Below are positions 25,756 to 34,940 of a stretch of 64,000 nucleotides of DNA, one piece after another; position 1 is the first letter of the stretch; every line of letters begins with the position of its first letter. Position numbers and translations under genes: made by a program. The notes beneath the pieces are model-generated. The model saw only the letters and a program-made list of their open reading frames with translations. It did no database searches and had not been told where the DNA came from. The stretch is from Grimontia celer (GTDB taxonomy: Bacteria > Pseudomonadota > Gammaproteobacteria > Enterobacterales > Vibrionaceae): positions 1,302,001-1,366,000 of the forward strand of contig NZ_FIZX01000001.1 of the NCBI RefSeq assembly GCF_900055185.1. Reading direction: 5' to 3'.

Positions 25756-27126
25756 GTGCAAAACTACCGCCTGGAAGCCAAATCCATCATTAAACTGGGG
25801 ATCCCTGTCTTCATTGCGCAGCTCGCGCAAACTTCCATGGGCTTTGTCGATACCGTTATGGCCGGTGGCGTCAGCGCAACCGACATGGCAGCTGTTGCCG
25901 TGGCAACCAGTGTTTGGCTACCTTCTATCCTCTTTGGTATTGGTATCCTCTTAGCAATGGTTCCGATCATTGCCCAGTTAAACGGTTCTGGCCGTCAGGC
26001 AAAAATACCTTTCCAGGTGCAGCAAGGCGTTTACATGGCATTGATGCTATCCGTGCCTATCGCTCTGGTGCTTTACAATGCGGGTCACATCGTTAACTAC
26101 ATGGAAGTTGAAGCAGCACTTGCAGAGAAAACGATCGGTTATCTTTATGCTGTGATTCTGGCTGTGCCTGCTTTTCTACTGTTTCAGGTACTTCGCAACC
26201 TTGCTGAAGGTATGTCACTGACCGTACCGGCAATGGTCATTGGCTTTATCGGTTTGGCTGCCAACGTACCACTGAACTGGATTTTCGTTTACGGCAAATT
26301 CGGGGCACCTGAACTCGGCGCCGTTGGCTGTGGTGTTGCAACCACCATTGTTTATTGGCTGATGCTGATTTCCATGTTTATCTACATCAAGCTGAACAAA
26401 CGTCTTCAGCGCGTAAACGCTTTTGCAGACTTTTCAAAACCTGATTTTCCAGCACTATGGCGAATTTTCAAAATGGGGCTGCCAGTCGCTGCCGCTATAT
26501 TCTTTGAAGTAACGCTGTTTGCTGTGATTGCCCTATTAATTGCGCCATTGGGTTCGACTGTTGTCGCCGCGCACCAAATCGCGATTAACTTCTCGTCGAT
26601 GATTTTCATGCTGCCAATGAGCCTTGGTACGGCGGTCAGTATTCGAGTGAGCCATCAGTTGGGTGAAAAATCAACCGAGGGTGCCGCCCGCGCGGCCAAA
26701 CTGGGTATTTTGATCGGCTTGAGCACAGCTGTTGTGACCGCAACACTGACGGTTATTTTCCGAGAGCCAATCATCCACCTCTACAACAGCAATCCTGAAG
26801 TGGTTGCTATTGCTGCTAATCTGATGCTTTTGGCAGCGGTCTATCAATGTACCGATTCCATTCAGGTAGTCGCAGCAGGTGCGTTGCGTGGCTACAAAGA
26901 CATGCGCGCCATCTTCGAGCGTACTTTTGTTGCTTACTGGATTCTGGGCGTGCCAATTGGCTACATCCTGGGTATGACGGATTGGATAGTAGAACCTATG
27001 GGCGCATACGGTTTCTGGGTAGGTATTATTATTGGCCTCACTTCCGCCGCAATTCTGCTGGGTATTCGCCTACGCTGGATTCGCAAACAATCGGATGAAT
27101 TCCAACTGGCAATGGCAGAGAAATAA
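25756..27126 (+). CDS. norM: MATE family multidrug efflux pump, NorM/MdtK
   Basis: The 456-residue protein has twelve predicted membrane helices of the MATE fold with the N-lobe pattern PVFIAQLAQTSMGFVDTVMAG. Close relatives couple Na+ or H+ entry to export of fluoroquinolones and cationic dyes. The start is a GTG at 25756 with GGAG six bases before it; no ATG lies nearby. A terminator follows. Position opposite ribE supports the NorM/MdtK orthologue group. Confidence 0.9.
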   Translation: MQNYRLEAKSIIKLGIPVFIAQLAQTSMGFVDTVMAGGVSATDMAAVAVATSVWLPSILFGIGILLAMVPIIAQLNGSGRQAKIPFQVQQGVYMALMLSVPIALVLYNAGHIVNYMEVEAALAEKTIGYLYAVILAVPAFLLFQVLRNLAEGMSLTVPAMVIGFIGLAANVPLNWIFVYGKFGAPELGAVGCGVATTIVYWLMLISMFIYIKLNKRLQRVNAFADFSKPDFPALWRIFKMGLPVAAAIFFEVTLFAVIALLIAPLGSTVVAAHQIAINFSSMIFMLPMSLGTAVSIRVSHQLGEKSTEGAARAAKLGILIGLSTAVVTATLTVIFREPIIHLYNSNPEVVAIAANLMLLAAVYQCTDSIQVVAAGALRGYKDMRAIFERTFVAYWILGVPIGYILGMTDWIVEPMGAYGFWVGIIIGLTSAAILLGIRLRWIRKQSDEFQLAMAEK

Positions 27127-27144
27127 TCCTCTCTAACTTTCTTC

Positions 27145-27178
27145 AAAATCCCGGTACTGATGCCGGGATTTTCTTTTT
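27145..27178 (+). terminator. Terminator after norM
   Basis: AATCCCGGTA and TGCCGGGATT form the stem, followed by TTCTTTTT. Confidence 0.8.
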
Positions 27179-27236
27179 GGATCCCGCATCTTTTATACTT
27201 CGTACCATGACTATGATTTCTTCTAAATGCTAGAAA

Positions 27237-28229
27237 ATGGTTATACGAATTGTTGTCTTCATCACTGCCCTGTTCATGCTTTCAGGTTGTCTGGAATCAG
27301 ACAAGGCACGTGCGCAATTTGAAAACTATCAAAGCCGTCTCGCCAATGTTGTAAATACCGAACCTCTGCCTCTGGAAAAAAGCGCCTACATTGAACTCCC
27401 GAGAAAACGCGACTTAAAACTGCCCGTTGATGATGTCCGTATGGGTTTGCTGGATGCCTACGAACTAAGAGAATGCGGACTGTTTCAGTTAATCGCTGAC
27501 AGAAACTCTATTCTCGGCAAGGTTCAGGACGCCTTCAGGCAGCTTAACTACGAAGTATCGCTATTAAACACACTTGAACTTTGTCTAGCAGACGTCGAAA
27601 GCGATGCCCTTCGCGAACAATTACTCAACGCACAAAAACAGAAGCAACGGCAACTTAGTACCGTTTACTGGAACACACTGGTCAGCAGTGACGCATGGCG
27701 TCAGCAACTCACACCTGCAAGTGTTAGCCTGATTGCGCCTGATAAACCCTTCCCTCACAGTGAAGCGCTTCTGGCCATCAACGCATACGCCAATCTTTCC
27801 GAGCGGGACGCCGACATTGTTTCGCTACAGGAGCCTATTGAGAAGCAGCGTTATCTTGGCTCTGTTTTTCACTCAATGGATGAAAGTACCCGCTGGCTTA
27901 ACACCATCACCAAACAGCTTTATCGCGATGACCTCTTGGTCATCTGCGGCGCAAACCGCGACCCAACCCGCCTAAATTATCTGAGAAACGTGTTCGACAA
28001 GTTTTTCATAGGCGAAGTACAACCGTACCTATCGAAGATTAACGGGCTTTACCTCGATGCTCAGCCTGCGCTGGAAACCCTTCACAGGCAATTACCAGAA
28101 AATGAAATTTTCTTGAGCTATAACGACGCCTATTTTGCCGGTAACCACTATCAGAATTTCCAACAAGCAGTAAAAGATCATGTTGGGTACTGGCAACAGT
28201 TGTTTAAACGCTGCAATGTGAAGCTATAG
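27237..28229 (+). CDS. DUF3080 family lipoprotein
   Basis: The 330-residue protein has a lipoprotein signal peptide with lipobox MLSGC (Cys18), so it should be lipid-anchored. The rest is a mostly helical DUF3080 domain with ELRECGLFQLIADRNS near residue 75 and conserved cysteines. The function of the family is unknown; it is common in vibrios and related marine bacteria. The stop overlaps the convergent exporter gene by six bases, with no terminator between them. Confidence 0.8.
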   Translation: MVIRIVVFITALFMLSGCLESDKARAQFENYQSRLANVVNTEPLPLEKSAYIELPRKRDLKLPVDDVRMGLLDAYELRECGLFQLIADRNSILGKVQDAFRQLNYEVSLLNTLELCLADVESDALREQLLNAQKQKQRQLSTVYWNTLVSSDAWRQQLTPASVSLIAPDKPFPHSEALLAINAYANLSERDADIVSLQEPIEKQRYLGSVFHSMDESTRWLNTITKQLYRDDLLVICGANRDPTRLNYLRNVFDKFFIGEVQPYLSKINGLYLDAQPALETLHRQLPENEIFLSYNDAYFAGNHYQNFQQAVKDHVGYWQQLFKRCNVKL

Positions 28230-30329
28230 CGCAGCCATATCAATAATTCTATCAGCGCTTTGAATCGTCTCTGGACGGTGGGCAATCATGACCCTGGTGA
28301 GAGGCAAAGAAGTAATATTCCGTGTTACATTCCGCTCTCGTTCAACATCCAAACTACTGGTTGCTTCATCAAGGTAAAGTATCGCGGGTTGTCTATACAA
28401 AGCCCTAGCCAACAAAAGGCGCTGCATCTGCCCACCAGAAAGGTTGGATCCCATGTCAGCAATTAAGCTTTGGTAACCCATGGGTAGGCGAGTGATGTCC
28501 TGATGAATATCAGCAAAATAAGCACACTGGTAAATCAATTCTTGATTGGGTTCGGGTGAAAAGAAAGCAATGTTATCTTCAATGCTCCCGCTAAGGAGAA
28601 CATCATCCTGCATAACAGAAGCAATCAATTTCCGGTAGTTCACCAAACCAATGTCCTTGATATCCTCACCACCCACTCGTACCTGGCCGGATGTAGGCTG
28701 CAGCAGGCCCAGCATAATTTTTATCAAGGTCGACTTACCGCAACCCGAAGGACCGACAATAGCCACACACTCGCCCGGTGCTATGCGTAGGTTAATATTT
28801 TTGAAGAGATAATCTGACTGTTCAGAATAGCGGAAGGAAACGTTCACCAACTCAATTTCCCCGCCTAACCGTTCGATTTCCCGACCATTGTCTCTGTGCG
28901 CTTCCTGTTCGTGCATAGCGATATCAGCAATACGGTCAAGGTGTAGGCGCATCATCTTGAACAAGATCAATTGCTCGATTAAGGCGGTAAAACGCGTGGT
29001 TAATTGCGCTTTATAAGCCAAAAACGCGAATACCATACCCACAGTCAGAGAGCCGTTCATCACGCCCGTCGCCGCCAGATAGATCACGATGATATGTTCC
29101 AATCCGAAAAGGAACTGCCTGGCCGCCTCAAAACCAATATTCAGTCTGCCAAGACGGATATCCGAATTGATCACTGACCCATACAGATTCTGCCAGTGAC
29201 TCTGACGCGTGGATTCTGCGTTAAAGAGCCTGACAGTTTGCATTCCCCGAACGGTTTCAAGAAACTGACTTTGCTCTTTGGCTTTGGCTTCGATTGAGGC
29301 TTCAGTGACCTGTTTCAGCCTTCTGAACATCATCAAACGCAAAGCTAGATATATGAGCACAACCGAGATGACAACCGCAGTTAATGTGGGGCTGTAAATC
29401 AGCATTACAATCAAAACCGTCGTCGACATCACGCCATCAACAACAGTTTCGACCAGGCCCGTCGTCATTCTCTCGCGAATATCAGAAAGAGAACCAAAGC
29501 GGGAAACGATATCACCCACATGGCGCGTTTCGAAAAAGCTCATCGGTAAACGCAGTAAATGGCGAAGTAGATTTGCCCCCATTTGCAGGTTCAGTTGACT
29601 CGATAATCGTAAGATCAGCCAGCTCCGAATCGCGGTCGTGATCGTGCTGAACAGAAGCACCAAACTGAAACCCAGAGCGAGCACAATGAGCAAAACATCG
29701 TCGTAGCGAACGATGACCTCATCAAGCACAAGCTGGATATAATAGGGATTCGCCAACACAAAGATTTGAAGCAAGATAGACAATACAATCAGACTAGTTA
29801 GCGCACCGGTAAAGCCCGAAATCTTTGTCCACAGTTGCGTTAAAGACATCTTCTGCCGTTCATCGGCTTTCTTGAAGTCGGATGTTGGCATAAGCTCCAC
29901 AGCAATGCCTGTGTACTTCTCGCTAAATGATGCAACGGATAGCACCTTCGGCCCTGTTGCAGGATCATTGATGAAGATCTGGTTTTTCTTTACTCCGGTT
30001 AATACCACAAAGTGGTTTAAATCCCAGTGGAGAATACAGGGCAAGCTTAGCTTCCCCACACTTTCGAGCGGGCATTTGATGGCTCTGGCAGCAAGATTCA
30101 GTTTGTCGGCCGCCTGAATAAGATGATGAACGGTCATCCCACTTAGGCCTGCAGAAAAACGTTTCCGCACTGAAGGCATATCCAGCTTGTGACCATGATA
30201 GCTTGAGACCATAGCAAGACAGGCAAGGCCGCACTCTGCTGCTTCAGTTTGCAAGATAGGCTTGACCGACTTCTTACCGGAGTACTCGATCAATGAAGTG
30301 ATATGAGGATCCTGGTCGACGACCTGCAT
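28224..30329 (-). CDS. C39-peptidase ABC exporter of the graspetide cluster
   Basis: This 701-residue PCAT-type transporter has three parts. An N-terminal C39 peptidase domain has Gln27, Cys33 in AECGLAC, His106 in LNHFVVL and Asp122 in NDPATG. A six-helix ABC membrane domain covers about 165-450. The ATPase has Walker A GPSGCGKST near residue 522, signature LSGGQ near 630 and Walker B ILYLDEATSSLD. It should cut the precursor after a Gly-Gly pair and export the ring-closed core. Its start lies one base after the HlyD-like gene stop. Confidence 0.9.
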   Translation of the reverse strand: MQVVDQDPHITSLIEYSGKKSVKPILQTEAAECGLACLAMVSSYHGHKLDMPSVRKRFSAGLSGMTVHHLIQAADKLNLAARAIKCPLESVGKLSLPCILHWDLNHFVVLTGVKKNQIFINDPATGPKVLSVASFSEKYTGIAVELMPTSDFKKADERQKMSLTQLWTKISGFTGALTSLIVLSILLQIFVLANPYYIQLVLDEVIVRYDDVLLIVLALGFSLVLLFSTITTAIRSWLILRLSSQLNLQMGANLLRHLLRLPMSFFETRHVGDIVSRFGSLSDIRERMTTGLVETVVDGVMSTTVLIVMLIYSPTLTAVVISVVLIYLALRLMMFRRLKQVTEASIEAKAKEQSQFLETVRGMQTVRLFNAESTRQSHWQNLYGSVINSDIRLGRLNIGFEAARQFLFGLEHIIVIYLAATGVMNGSLTVGMVFAFLAYKAQLTTRFTALIEQLILFKMMRLHLDRIADIAMHEQEAHRDNGREIERLGGEIELVNVSFRYSEQSDYLFKNINLRIAPGECVAIVGPSGCGKSTLIKIMLGLLQPTSGQVRVGGEDIKDIGLVNYRKLIASVMQDDVLLSGSIEDNIAFFSPEPNQELIYQCAYFADIHQDITRLPMGYQSLIADMGSNLSGGQMQRLLLARALYRQPAILYLDEATSSLDVERERNVTRNITSLPLTRVMIAHRPETIQSADRIIDMAAL

Positions 30330-30330
30330 A

Positions 30331-31569
30331 CTAAATTTTCCCTAATAAGCCGTAGAGTGGCTCAAGAATCCAACCCAAAATACTGCGGCTTTCCAGCACA
30401 ATGTCAGCTTCCAGCCTGAGGCCATTTTTTAAAGGGTATTCATGGCTGCCCTGCTCTATCACAGCTTGTTTCAGGGTCACCCGAATCCGATAAGAAGGTT
30501 CCGAAATCGGAAAAACAGCATTCTCTTGTTGAATCAGTACGCTATCAATCAAAGACACTGTGCCTTCTACGTAACCAAAACGCTGATAAGGAAATGCATC
30601 GAGACGGATCTTTACCAAGTCTCCCGTTTGAACAAATCCCGCCGAACGCGTTGGTAGCATGAGCTCAGCGACCAAGGTCGCCTCCTCCGGGATGATGCTG
30701 ATTAACCGCTCACCTTCCCTGACAGCTTCACCATTTGTGGCAAAAATACCGGAGACATAACCATCCTGATTCGCCGTCAGAACATGACGATGGTTAGCCA
30801 GCGCCATACTGTACCGTTGTCTGAGTGAAGACTGCTCTTTCTGGCGTTCAAGTAAATTCAATTGATACTCTTCCGGCAGCATAGCGAGATCTGAAATAGC
30901 AGTATTACGGTTTTTCCTCAGGGCAAGCTCCTCTGCCAGAATCCGCTGTTGCTGAGTTTGAAGGTCAAGCAACTCGCCCAGTTCAACCCGCATCGTTTGT
31001 GCGGAGATGTGACCATCATCGAACAGACGTTGATGCAGCGAATGTTCCTCTTTCGCCAATATCATCTTTCGCTCTATCAGATTTTTTCGCCCTTCGATGG
31101 CCGTAAGTTCTGCATTCAAATCTGAAAGCCACTGCCGTTGTTTATGCATGACTTTTTCGTGAAGCGCCTGTTGGTGGGCTATTTCCTGAGAGATCGCTGC
31201 AATCTGGGTTTGAAGTTCTTCTAACGTGCTCGCGTTGACATCGACACCACTTTCAAGCTCGCTTTTCGAGCGAATGGTCACCAATGGCTTTCCATGTTTT
31301 ACATGCTCGCCATCCGTCACATGGACACGCTCGATGATGCCTTCATTCAGAGAAACAGACTGGATAACGCCGAGGTCAGGGACGAGATATCCCTGAACCG
31401 TCTCTTTACGGCTGTACTCAGCAAAAGCAAGAAAGAGTGCAATCAGGGTCGTGGCGCCAACCAAGAGGAAAATAGTGAGGGTCAAAGACATGGGTTGCAG
31501 CAGCAACACTTCACCCTGAAGGCGTTGCTTTCGGGCATCTAAGACGGCTTGACGATATAACTGGCTCAA
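30331..31569 (-). CDS. HlyD-family membrane fusion protein of the exporter
   Basis: The periplasmic adaptor links the inner-membrane ABC exporter to an outer-membrane channel. It has a cytosolic N-terminus (LDARKQRLQGE), one membrane helix (SLTLTIFLLVGATTLIALFL), a long coiled-coil hairpin and lipoyl/barrel halves (TVQGYLVPDLG, ANQDGYVSGIFA). The open frame reaches 31698 but would overlap the ligase gene by 125 bp. I favour the TTG at 31569, with TAAGG nine bases before it, five bases past the ligase stop. No outer-membrane TolC gene is in the cluster. Confidence 0.8.
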   Translation of the reverse strand: MSQLYRQAVLDARKQRLQGEVLLLQPMSLTLTIFLLVGATTLIALFLAFAEYSRKETVQGYLVPDLGVIQSVSLNEGIIERVHVTDGEHVKHGKPLVTIRSKSELESGVDVNASTLEELQTQIAAISQEIAHQQALHEKVMHKQRQWLSDLNAELTAIEGRKNLIERKMILAKEEHSLHQRLFDDGHISAQTMRVELGELLDLQTQQQRILAEELALRKNRNTAISDLAMLPEEYQLNLLERQKEQSSLRQRYSMALANHRHVLTANQDGYVSGIFATNGEAVREGERLISIIPEEATLVAELMLPTRSAGFVQTGDLVKIRLDAFPYQRFGYVEGTVSLIDSVLIQQENAVFPISEPSYRIRVTLKQAVIEQGSHEYPLKNGLRLEADIVLESRSILGWILEPLYGLLGKI

Positions 31570-31573
31570 ACAA

Positions 31574-32569
31574 TCAGACCTTACGGCGACCGCCAGCAAG
31601 CAGGTTTTCGGCAATCGCTTCGCAGATACCCAGTTGCTGGAAAGCATCCATCCAATAGAATTCACCACAAGGGTTAATTTCCAGGAATTTGTACTCACCT
31701 TTTGGCGTCACAATGATGTCCGCCGCCCCGTAGTTAAGACCGAGAGCCACAGTTAATTGAACCAGCTTGTCACTGATGTCTTGCGGCAACTCATAAGGCA
31801 TCCACTTATCTAGAGTATGTTGCCCTCGCTTACGCCAATCCAACTCCATGCCTGAGATTTCATTGGGATTGATCGCCGCGCAAAAGACATTATTACCAAC
31901 GATGGTCGCACGCAGTTCGACTTCTTTTTCAATGTGCGCCTGAAACACCATAGGGCACAGATTGAGACTCTCTAATTGCTCCAGGTGTGGCTCTTCAATC
32001 TTGTTGGTAAACACCACTTGCTCTTGCCCGTCTTCCCAAACAGAAAAAGACGTCTGCATCTTGGTGATAATGTTCCCTTGGTTCGCGTGATAAAACTCTC
32101 GCACCGCTTTTGGGGAGTTGGTTGTCAGCGTGTTGGGAAGATCGAGACCGACTTTACGCGCCAACATCAATTGAAATTCTTTGTTTGAAGCGTGGCGAAT
32201 AGACCAGTAGTCATCCAACTTGAAACAATCAAGGCTGTCCATGTAGCCGAGCAGAGTCCTTTTACTCTCCTCAGCGGAAGGTCCTTTAAATGACGCTTCC
32301 ATGTCCTTGGGTAATCCTTTGGCAGGCTGAAAACGGCGATACCACAGCGCGAATACATCACCGCTTTCTACTTCAATACCCTCTTCGGTAATAAGACGAT
32401 TATTGGAGCCTTCGTTAGTTTGGTGGTTCTCTATCGTTACTTGGGTCGGGAATAAGTCGGAATTAAGCCGAACGGCTTGTACGCCCCTTTCTTTGAGGTA
32501 TTCAGAGACAACATCAATGGATGGGTTATCGTTTGAATGTGTCACGATAACGACTTTATTCTTTTTCAC
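31574..32569 (-). CDS. ATP-grasp graspetide ligase (MvdD/MvdC-like), second
   Basis: The 331-residue ligase belongs to the ATP-grasp family that joins side chains in microviridins. It opens VVIVTHSNDNPSID. The ATP-grasp core has IITKMQTSF, and metal-binding residues lie near the end in FLEINPCGEF. By its N-terminus (DN-SI) it looks more like MvdD, which makes the omega-ester bonds; that subdivision is inference. It follows the first ligase after 21 bp and precedes the adaptor gene with almost no gap. Confidence 0.85.
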   Translation of the reverse strand: MKKNKVVIVTHSNDNPSIDVVSEYLKERGVQAVRLNSDLFPTQVTIENHQTNEGSNNRLITEEGIEVESGDVFALWYRRFQPAKGLPKDMEASFKGPSAEESKRTLLGYMDSLDCFKLDDYWSIRHASNKEFQLMLARKVGLDLPNTLTTNSPKAVREFYHANQGNIITKMQTSFSVWEDGQEQVVFTNKIEEPHLEQLESLNLCPMVFQAHIEKEVELRATIVGNNVFCAAINPNEISGMELDWRKRGQHTLDKWMPYELPQDISDKLVQLTVALGLNYGAADIIVTPKGEYKFLEINPCGEFYWMDAFQQLGICEAIAENLLAGGRRKV

Positions 32570-32590
32570 ACTACTTCCTTAAACCTCAGT

Positions 32591-33568
32591 TCACGCACTA
32601 TGTCTCAACAGGCACTTAGCAATACTTTCCGAAATCGGCATCCCTGTGTCTTTCTCCAACATTCCCCATTCTCCTGCTGGGTTCACTTCCAGAAACTGGT
32701 AGTTGCCTTCAGTGTCCAAAATGAAGTCAATCGCACCAAACTTCAGGTTCATGCTGCCCATAAAGCGGGAGATATTTTCTTTTACATCACAGGGCAAGCT
32801 GACTTGCTCCCACTGCCTTATCGGGTCAGCTTTTCTCCAATCCAATTGCGCTTTACTCTGTTCACTCACATCGATGCTGGCTGCAAAACAATCTCCATCG
32901 ACATACGCCACTCGTATTTCAGTTTCTTTATGCACTTCAACCTGGAAAATCATCGGCGAGTACTTCAGGCCATCGAGTTGGCTTAAATGCGCTTCAGTGA
33001 TTTTGGATGTATAAACAAAGGCCTCAGGCCGTCCCATAGACACACTGAATGGTGTGTGCATCTTGGCGACCACCTGACGATTTTGGGCAAAATAGAATTG
33101 GGTCACCTTCTCAGGATCATTTGAAAACAGAGATGGAGGAACTGATAACCCCGCACGCTTTGCCGTCATCAATTGGCGCCATTTATTTTCCGCATGGAAT
33201 TGAATGTCAGGATGATCCAGCCAAAACGCATCAAGACTATGAAGCAGCCCCACCTTTATGGTTTCTGATTCGCGGATAGACTGTTCTAATAACGCTTCGT
33301 CAACATGGTCCTTCAAATCACAATGGCGGTTCTTCCGATGCCATATTGCGGACACACGGCTCGCTTCTATGTTTCCGATACTGGTTTCGATATGTACTTC
33401 AGTATTTTCTTGATCAAGACATCCGCTCATTTTGAACCCGAGAGGATAAGCATCAGAATTAATCCTTAGACTAATCGCACCTTGACTATTTAAATGCTCA
33501 ATTACCCAGTCAACAGGATAAGAATCATCAGAATGCGTGACACATAATACGATTTTTTTATTTTTCAT
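32591..33568 (-). CDS. ATP-grasp graspetide ligase (MvdC/MvdD-like), first
   Basis: The 325-residue paralogue of the next gene has the same layout: IVLCVTHSDDSYPVD at the start, VVAKMHTPFSV in the ATP site and FLEVNPAGEWG at the metal site. Two ligases are needed for true microviridins, one forming two esters and one forming the Lys amide. By exclusion this one may be the MvdC-like amide ligase, since the core peptide has the needed Lys and acidic residues. A hairpin separates it from the precursor gene. Confidence 0.85.
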   Translation of the reverse strand: MKNKKIVLCVTHSDDSYPVDWVIEHLNSQGAISLRINSDAYPLGFKMSGCLDQENTEVHIETSIGNIEASRVSAIWHRKNRHCDLKDHVDEALLEQSIRESETIKVGLLHSLDAFWLDHPDIQFHAENKWRQLMTAKRAGLSVPPSLFSNDPEKVTQFYFAQNRQVVAKMHTPFSVSMGRPEAFVYTSKITEAHLSQLDGLKYSPMIFQVEVHKETEIRVAYVDGDCFAASIDVSEQSKAQLDWRKADPIRQWEQVSLPCDVKENISRFMGSMNLKFGAIDFILDTEGNYQFLEVNPAGEWGMLEKDTGMPISESIAKCLLRHSA

Positions 33569-33656
33569 TGTGTATCTCGCAAAACCAAATTGATGTGCAA
33601 ACAGACAGCTTGTTCATCGAAAGAATTAAACATTAGAGAGAATGAATTATATTCAC

Positions 33657-33687
33657 TTAAAAATAGTGGCTCTTCCGAGCCACTATT
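33657..33687 (-). terminator. Attenuator between precursor and ligase genes
   Basis: On the minus strand an 11-bp stem (AATAGTGGCTC / GAGCCACTATT, GGAA loop) is followed by TTT. Placed just after the precursor gene, it should favour precursor over enzyme mRNA, as in many peptide clusters. Confidence 0.75.
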
Positions 33688-33696
33688 CAATCGCTT

Positions 33697-33906
33697 TTAG
33701 CGCAGGAATGCTGGCGCGTCGAAGCCTTCATCATCATCTGATGGGTGTTTCATTGTGACGTAAATTGGCTCTTTAGATGGGTCAAAACCACCTGGAAGAT
33801 CACCTGGCTTAACAAAATCAAGACCGCCAGTCGCTTGCTTAGTCTCTTCTTTAGTCAGAGTTTGCGCTTCCATAAAGTTACTGAAAAATGGTGTATTTTT
33901 GCTCAT
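33697..33906 (-). CDS. Microviridin-type graspetide precursor peptide
   Basis: The 69-residue peptide starts at ATG 33906 (AAGGA eight bases before it); the longer frame to 33954 lacks a site. Its leader has PFFSNFMEAQ at residues 6-15, matching the PFFARFLE helix that microviridin ligases bind. LTKEETKQATGG ends at Gly28, a double-glycine processing site for the C39 exporter. The tail holds TMKHPSDDDE, which fits the microviridin core rule TxKxPSDx(E/D)(E/D), then GFDAPAFLR. The expected product is a tricyclic depsipeptide; known relatives inhibit serine proteases. Confidence 0.9.
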   Translation of the reverse strand: MSKNTPFFSNFMEAQTLTKEETKQATGGLDFVKPGDLPGGFDPSKEPIYVTMKHPSDDDEGFDAPAFLR

Positions 33907-34603
33907 GGTAAGAGTCCTTTTACTTTTACAATCATTTGTATGAAAGACTGCCAATCAGGCCAGCCTACATTTCGTCGTTCTGTGTTAGCACTCTGAATTA
34001 CCCCTATAAAACAAAAGGTAACGCCTCAGGCGTGCCACATTAGACAATACAAACTTACAATATCTGAATAATCATTCTCTCAATTGTAAAATCTGATTTA
34101 GAACCAAACCTTATTTGCCATAAAAAAACCAACCTGAATTTCATTTTTTTTGCGTAGCAATCAATAAGTTTCAACATAGTTAATACACTTGAATAAATAT
34201 TAACCGCCCATAAAGTGGTTAATATCAAACCAATTGAATTCAACTAAACCTGAAAGAAAAAATTACCCCTTAACGTTGTTATTTGTATTTAGCGTGTTTG
34301 TTTATATTTTTATTATTATCCTTACAAAGATATAAGGAATGACCTAAATGAAGCAATTGGCAATATATTATTTTGAATTTTTCTCGCATTCACATCTTCT
34401 TACTATGCAAGAGCCCTCATATCACCCCGAGTCACACTCTTTTGTTCCTTCTCTACCGCATGTAAATCAGCCAAGTTGTGCAGCAAACCACCAAACAGAC
34501 GCCAAACCGAAAAAAAGTCAGGTTTTACGCTTGCGCGCAAAGTCCCTACTCGCTAATATTCATCCCGCTTTCAGGGAAAGCAGGCTGATTATCAGTAAGA
34601 TAT
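33907..34603. other. AT-rich gap upstream of the graspetide operon and tRNA genes
   Basis: About 700 bp, strongly AT-rich, must contain the leftward promoter of the graspetide operon and the rightward tRNA promoter. I could not fix either. A 92-codon frame at 34348-34626 has AAGGA before its ATG but runs 23 bases into the first tRNA, so I do not call it. Confidence 0.4.
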
Positions 34604-34680
34604 GCGTCTGTAGCTCAGTTGGTTAGAGTACTACCTTGACATGGTAGGGGTCGGCAGTTCGAGTCTGCCCAGACGCACCA
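34604..34680 (+). tRNA. tRNA-Val (anticodon GAC), copy 1
   Basis: The full cloverleaf has acceptor GCGTCTG/CAGACGC, anticodon stem CTACC/GGTAG around loop TTGACAT, TTCGAGT T-loop and encoded CCA. The anticodon GAC reads GUC and GUU. Confidence 0.95.
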
Positions 34681-34706
34681 CGCTCTCTCTGGAAAGAAAA
34701 TACTTT

Positions 34707-34783
34707 GCGTCCGTAGCTCAGTTGGTTAGAGTACTACCTTGACATGGTAGGGGTCGGCAGTTCGAGTCTGCCCGGACGCACCA
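34707..34783 (+). tRNA. tRNA-Val (anticodon GAC), copy 2
   Basis: Identical to copy 1 except for a compensated acceptor pair (GCGTCCG/CGGACGC). CCA is encoded. Confidence 0.95.
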
Positions 34784-34814
34784 TTCCTCCCTGACCAGGA
34801 TGGAATCAGAATTT

Positions 34815-34891
34815 GGGTCTATAGCTCAGTTGGTTAGAGTACTACCTTGACATGGTAGGGGTCGGCAGTTCGAGTCTGCCTAGACCCACCA
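34815..34891 (+). tRNA. tRNA-Val (anticodon GAC), copy 3
   Basis: The body is the same as copies 1 and 2, but the acceptor is GGGTCTA/TAGACCC, again fully paired. CCA is encoded. Confidence 0.95.
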
Positions 34892-34940
34892 AATTCCAAT
34901 AAACGCACTACCCTTTCGAGGGCATCCCAAGCGTTTATTC

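Noticed and set aside
34348-34626. 92-codon frame with AAGGA before its ATG
   Set aside because: It runs 23 bases into the first tRNA-Val gene and has low-complexity composition. A short peptide cannot be excluded, but support is too weak.
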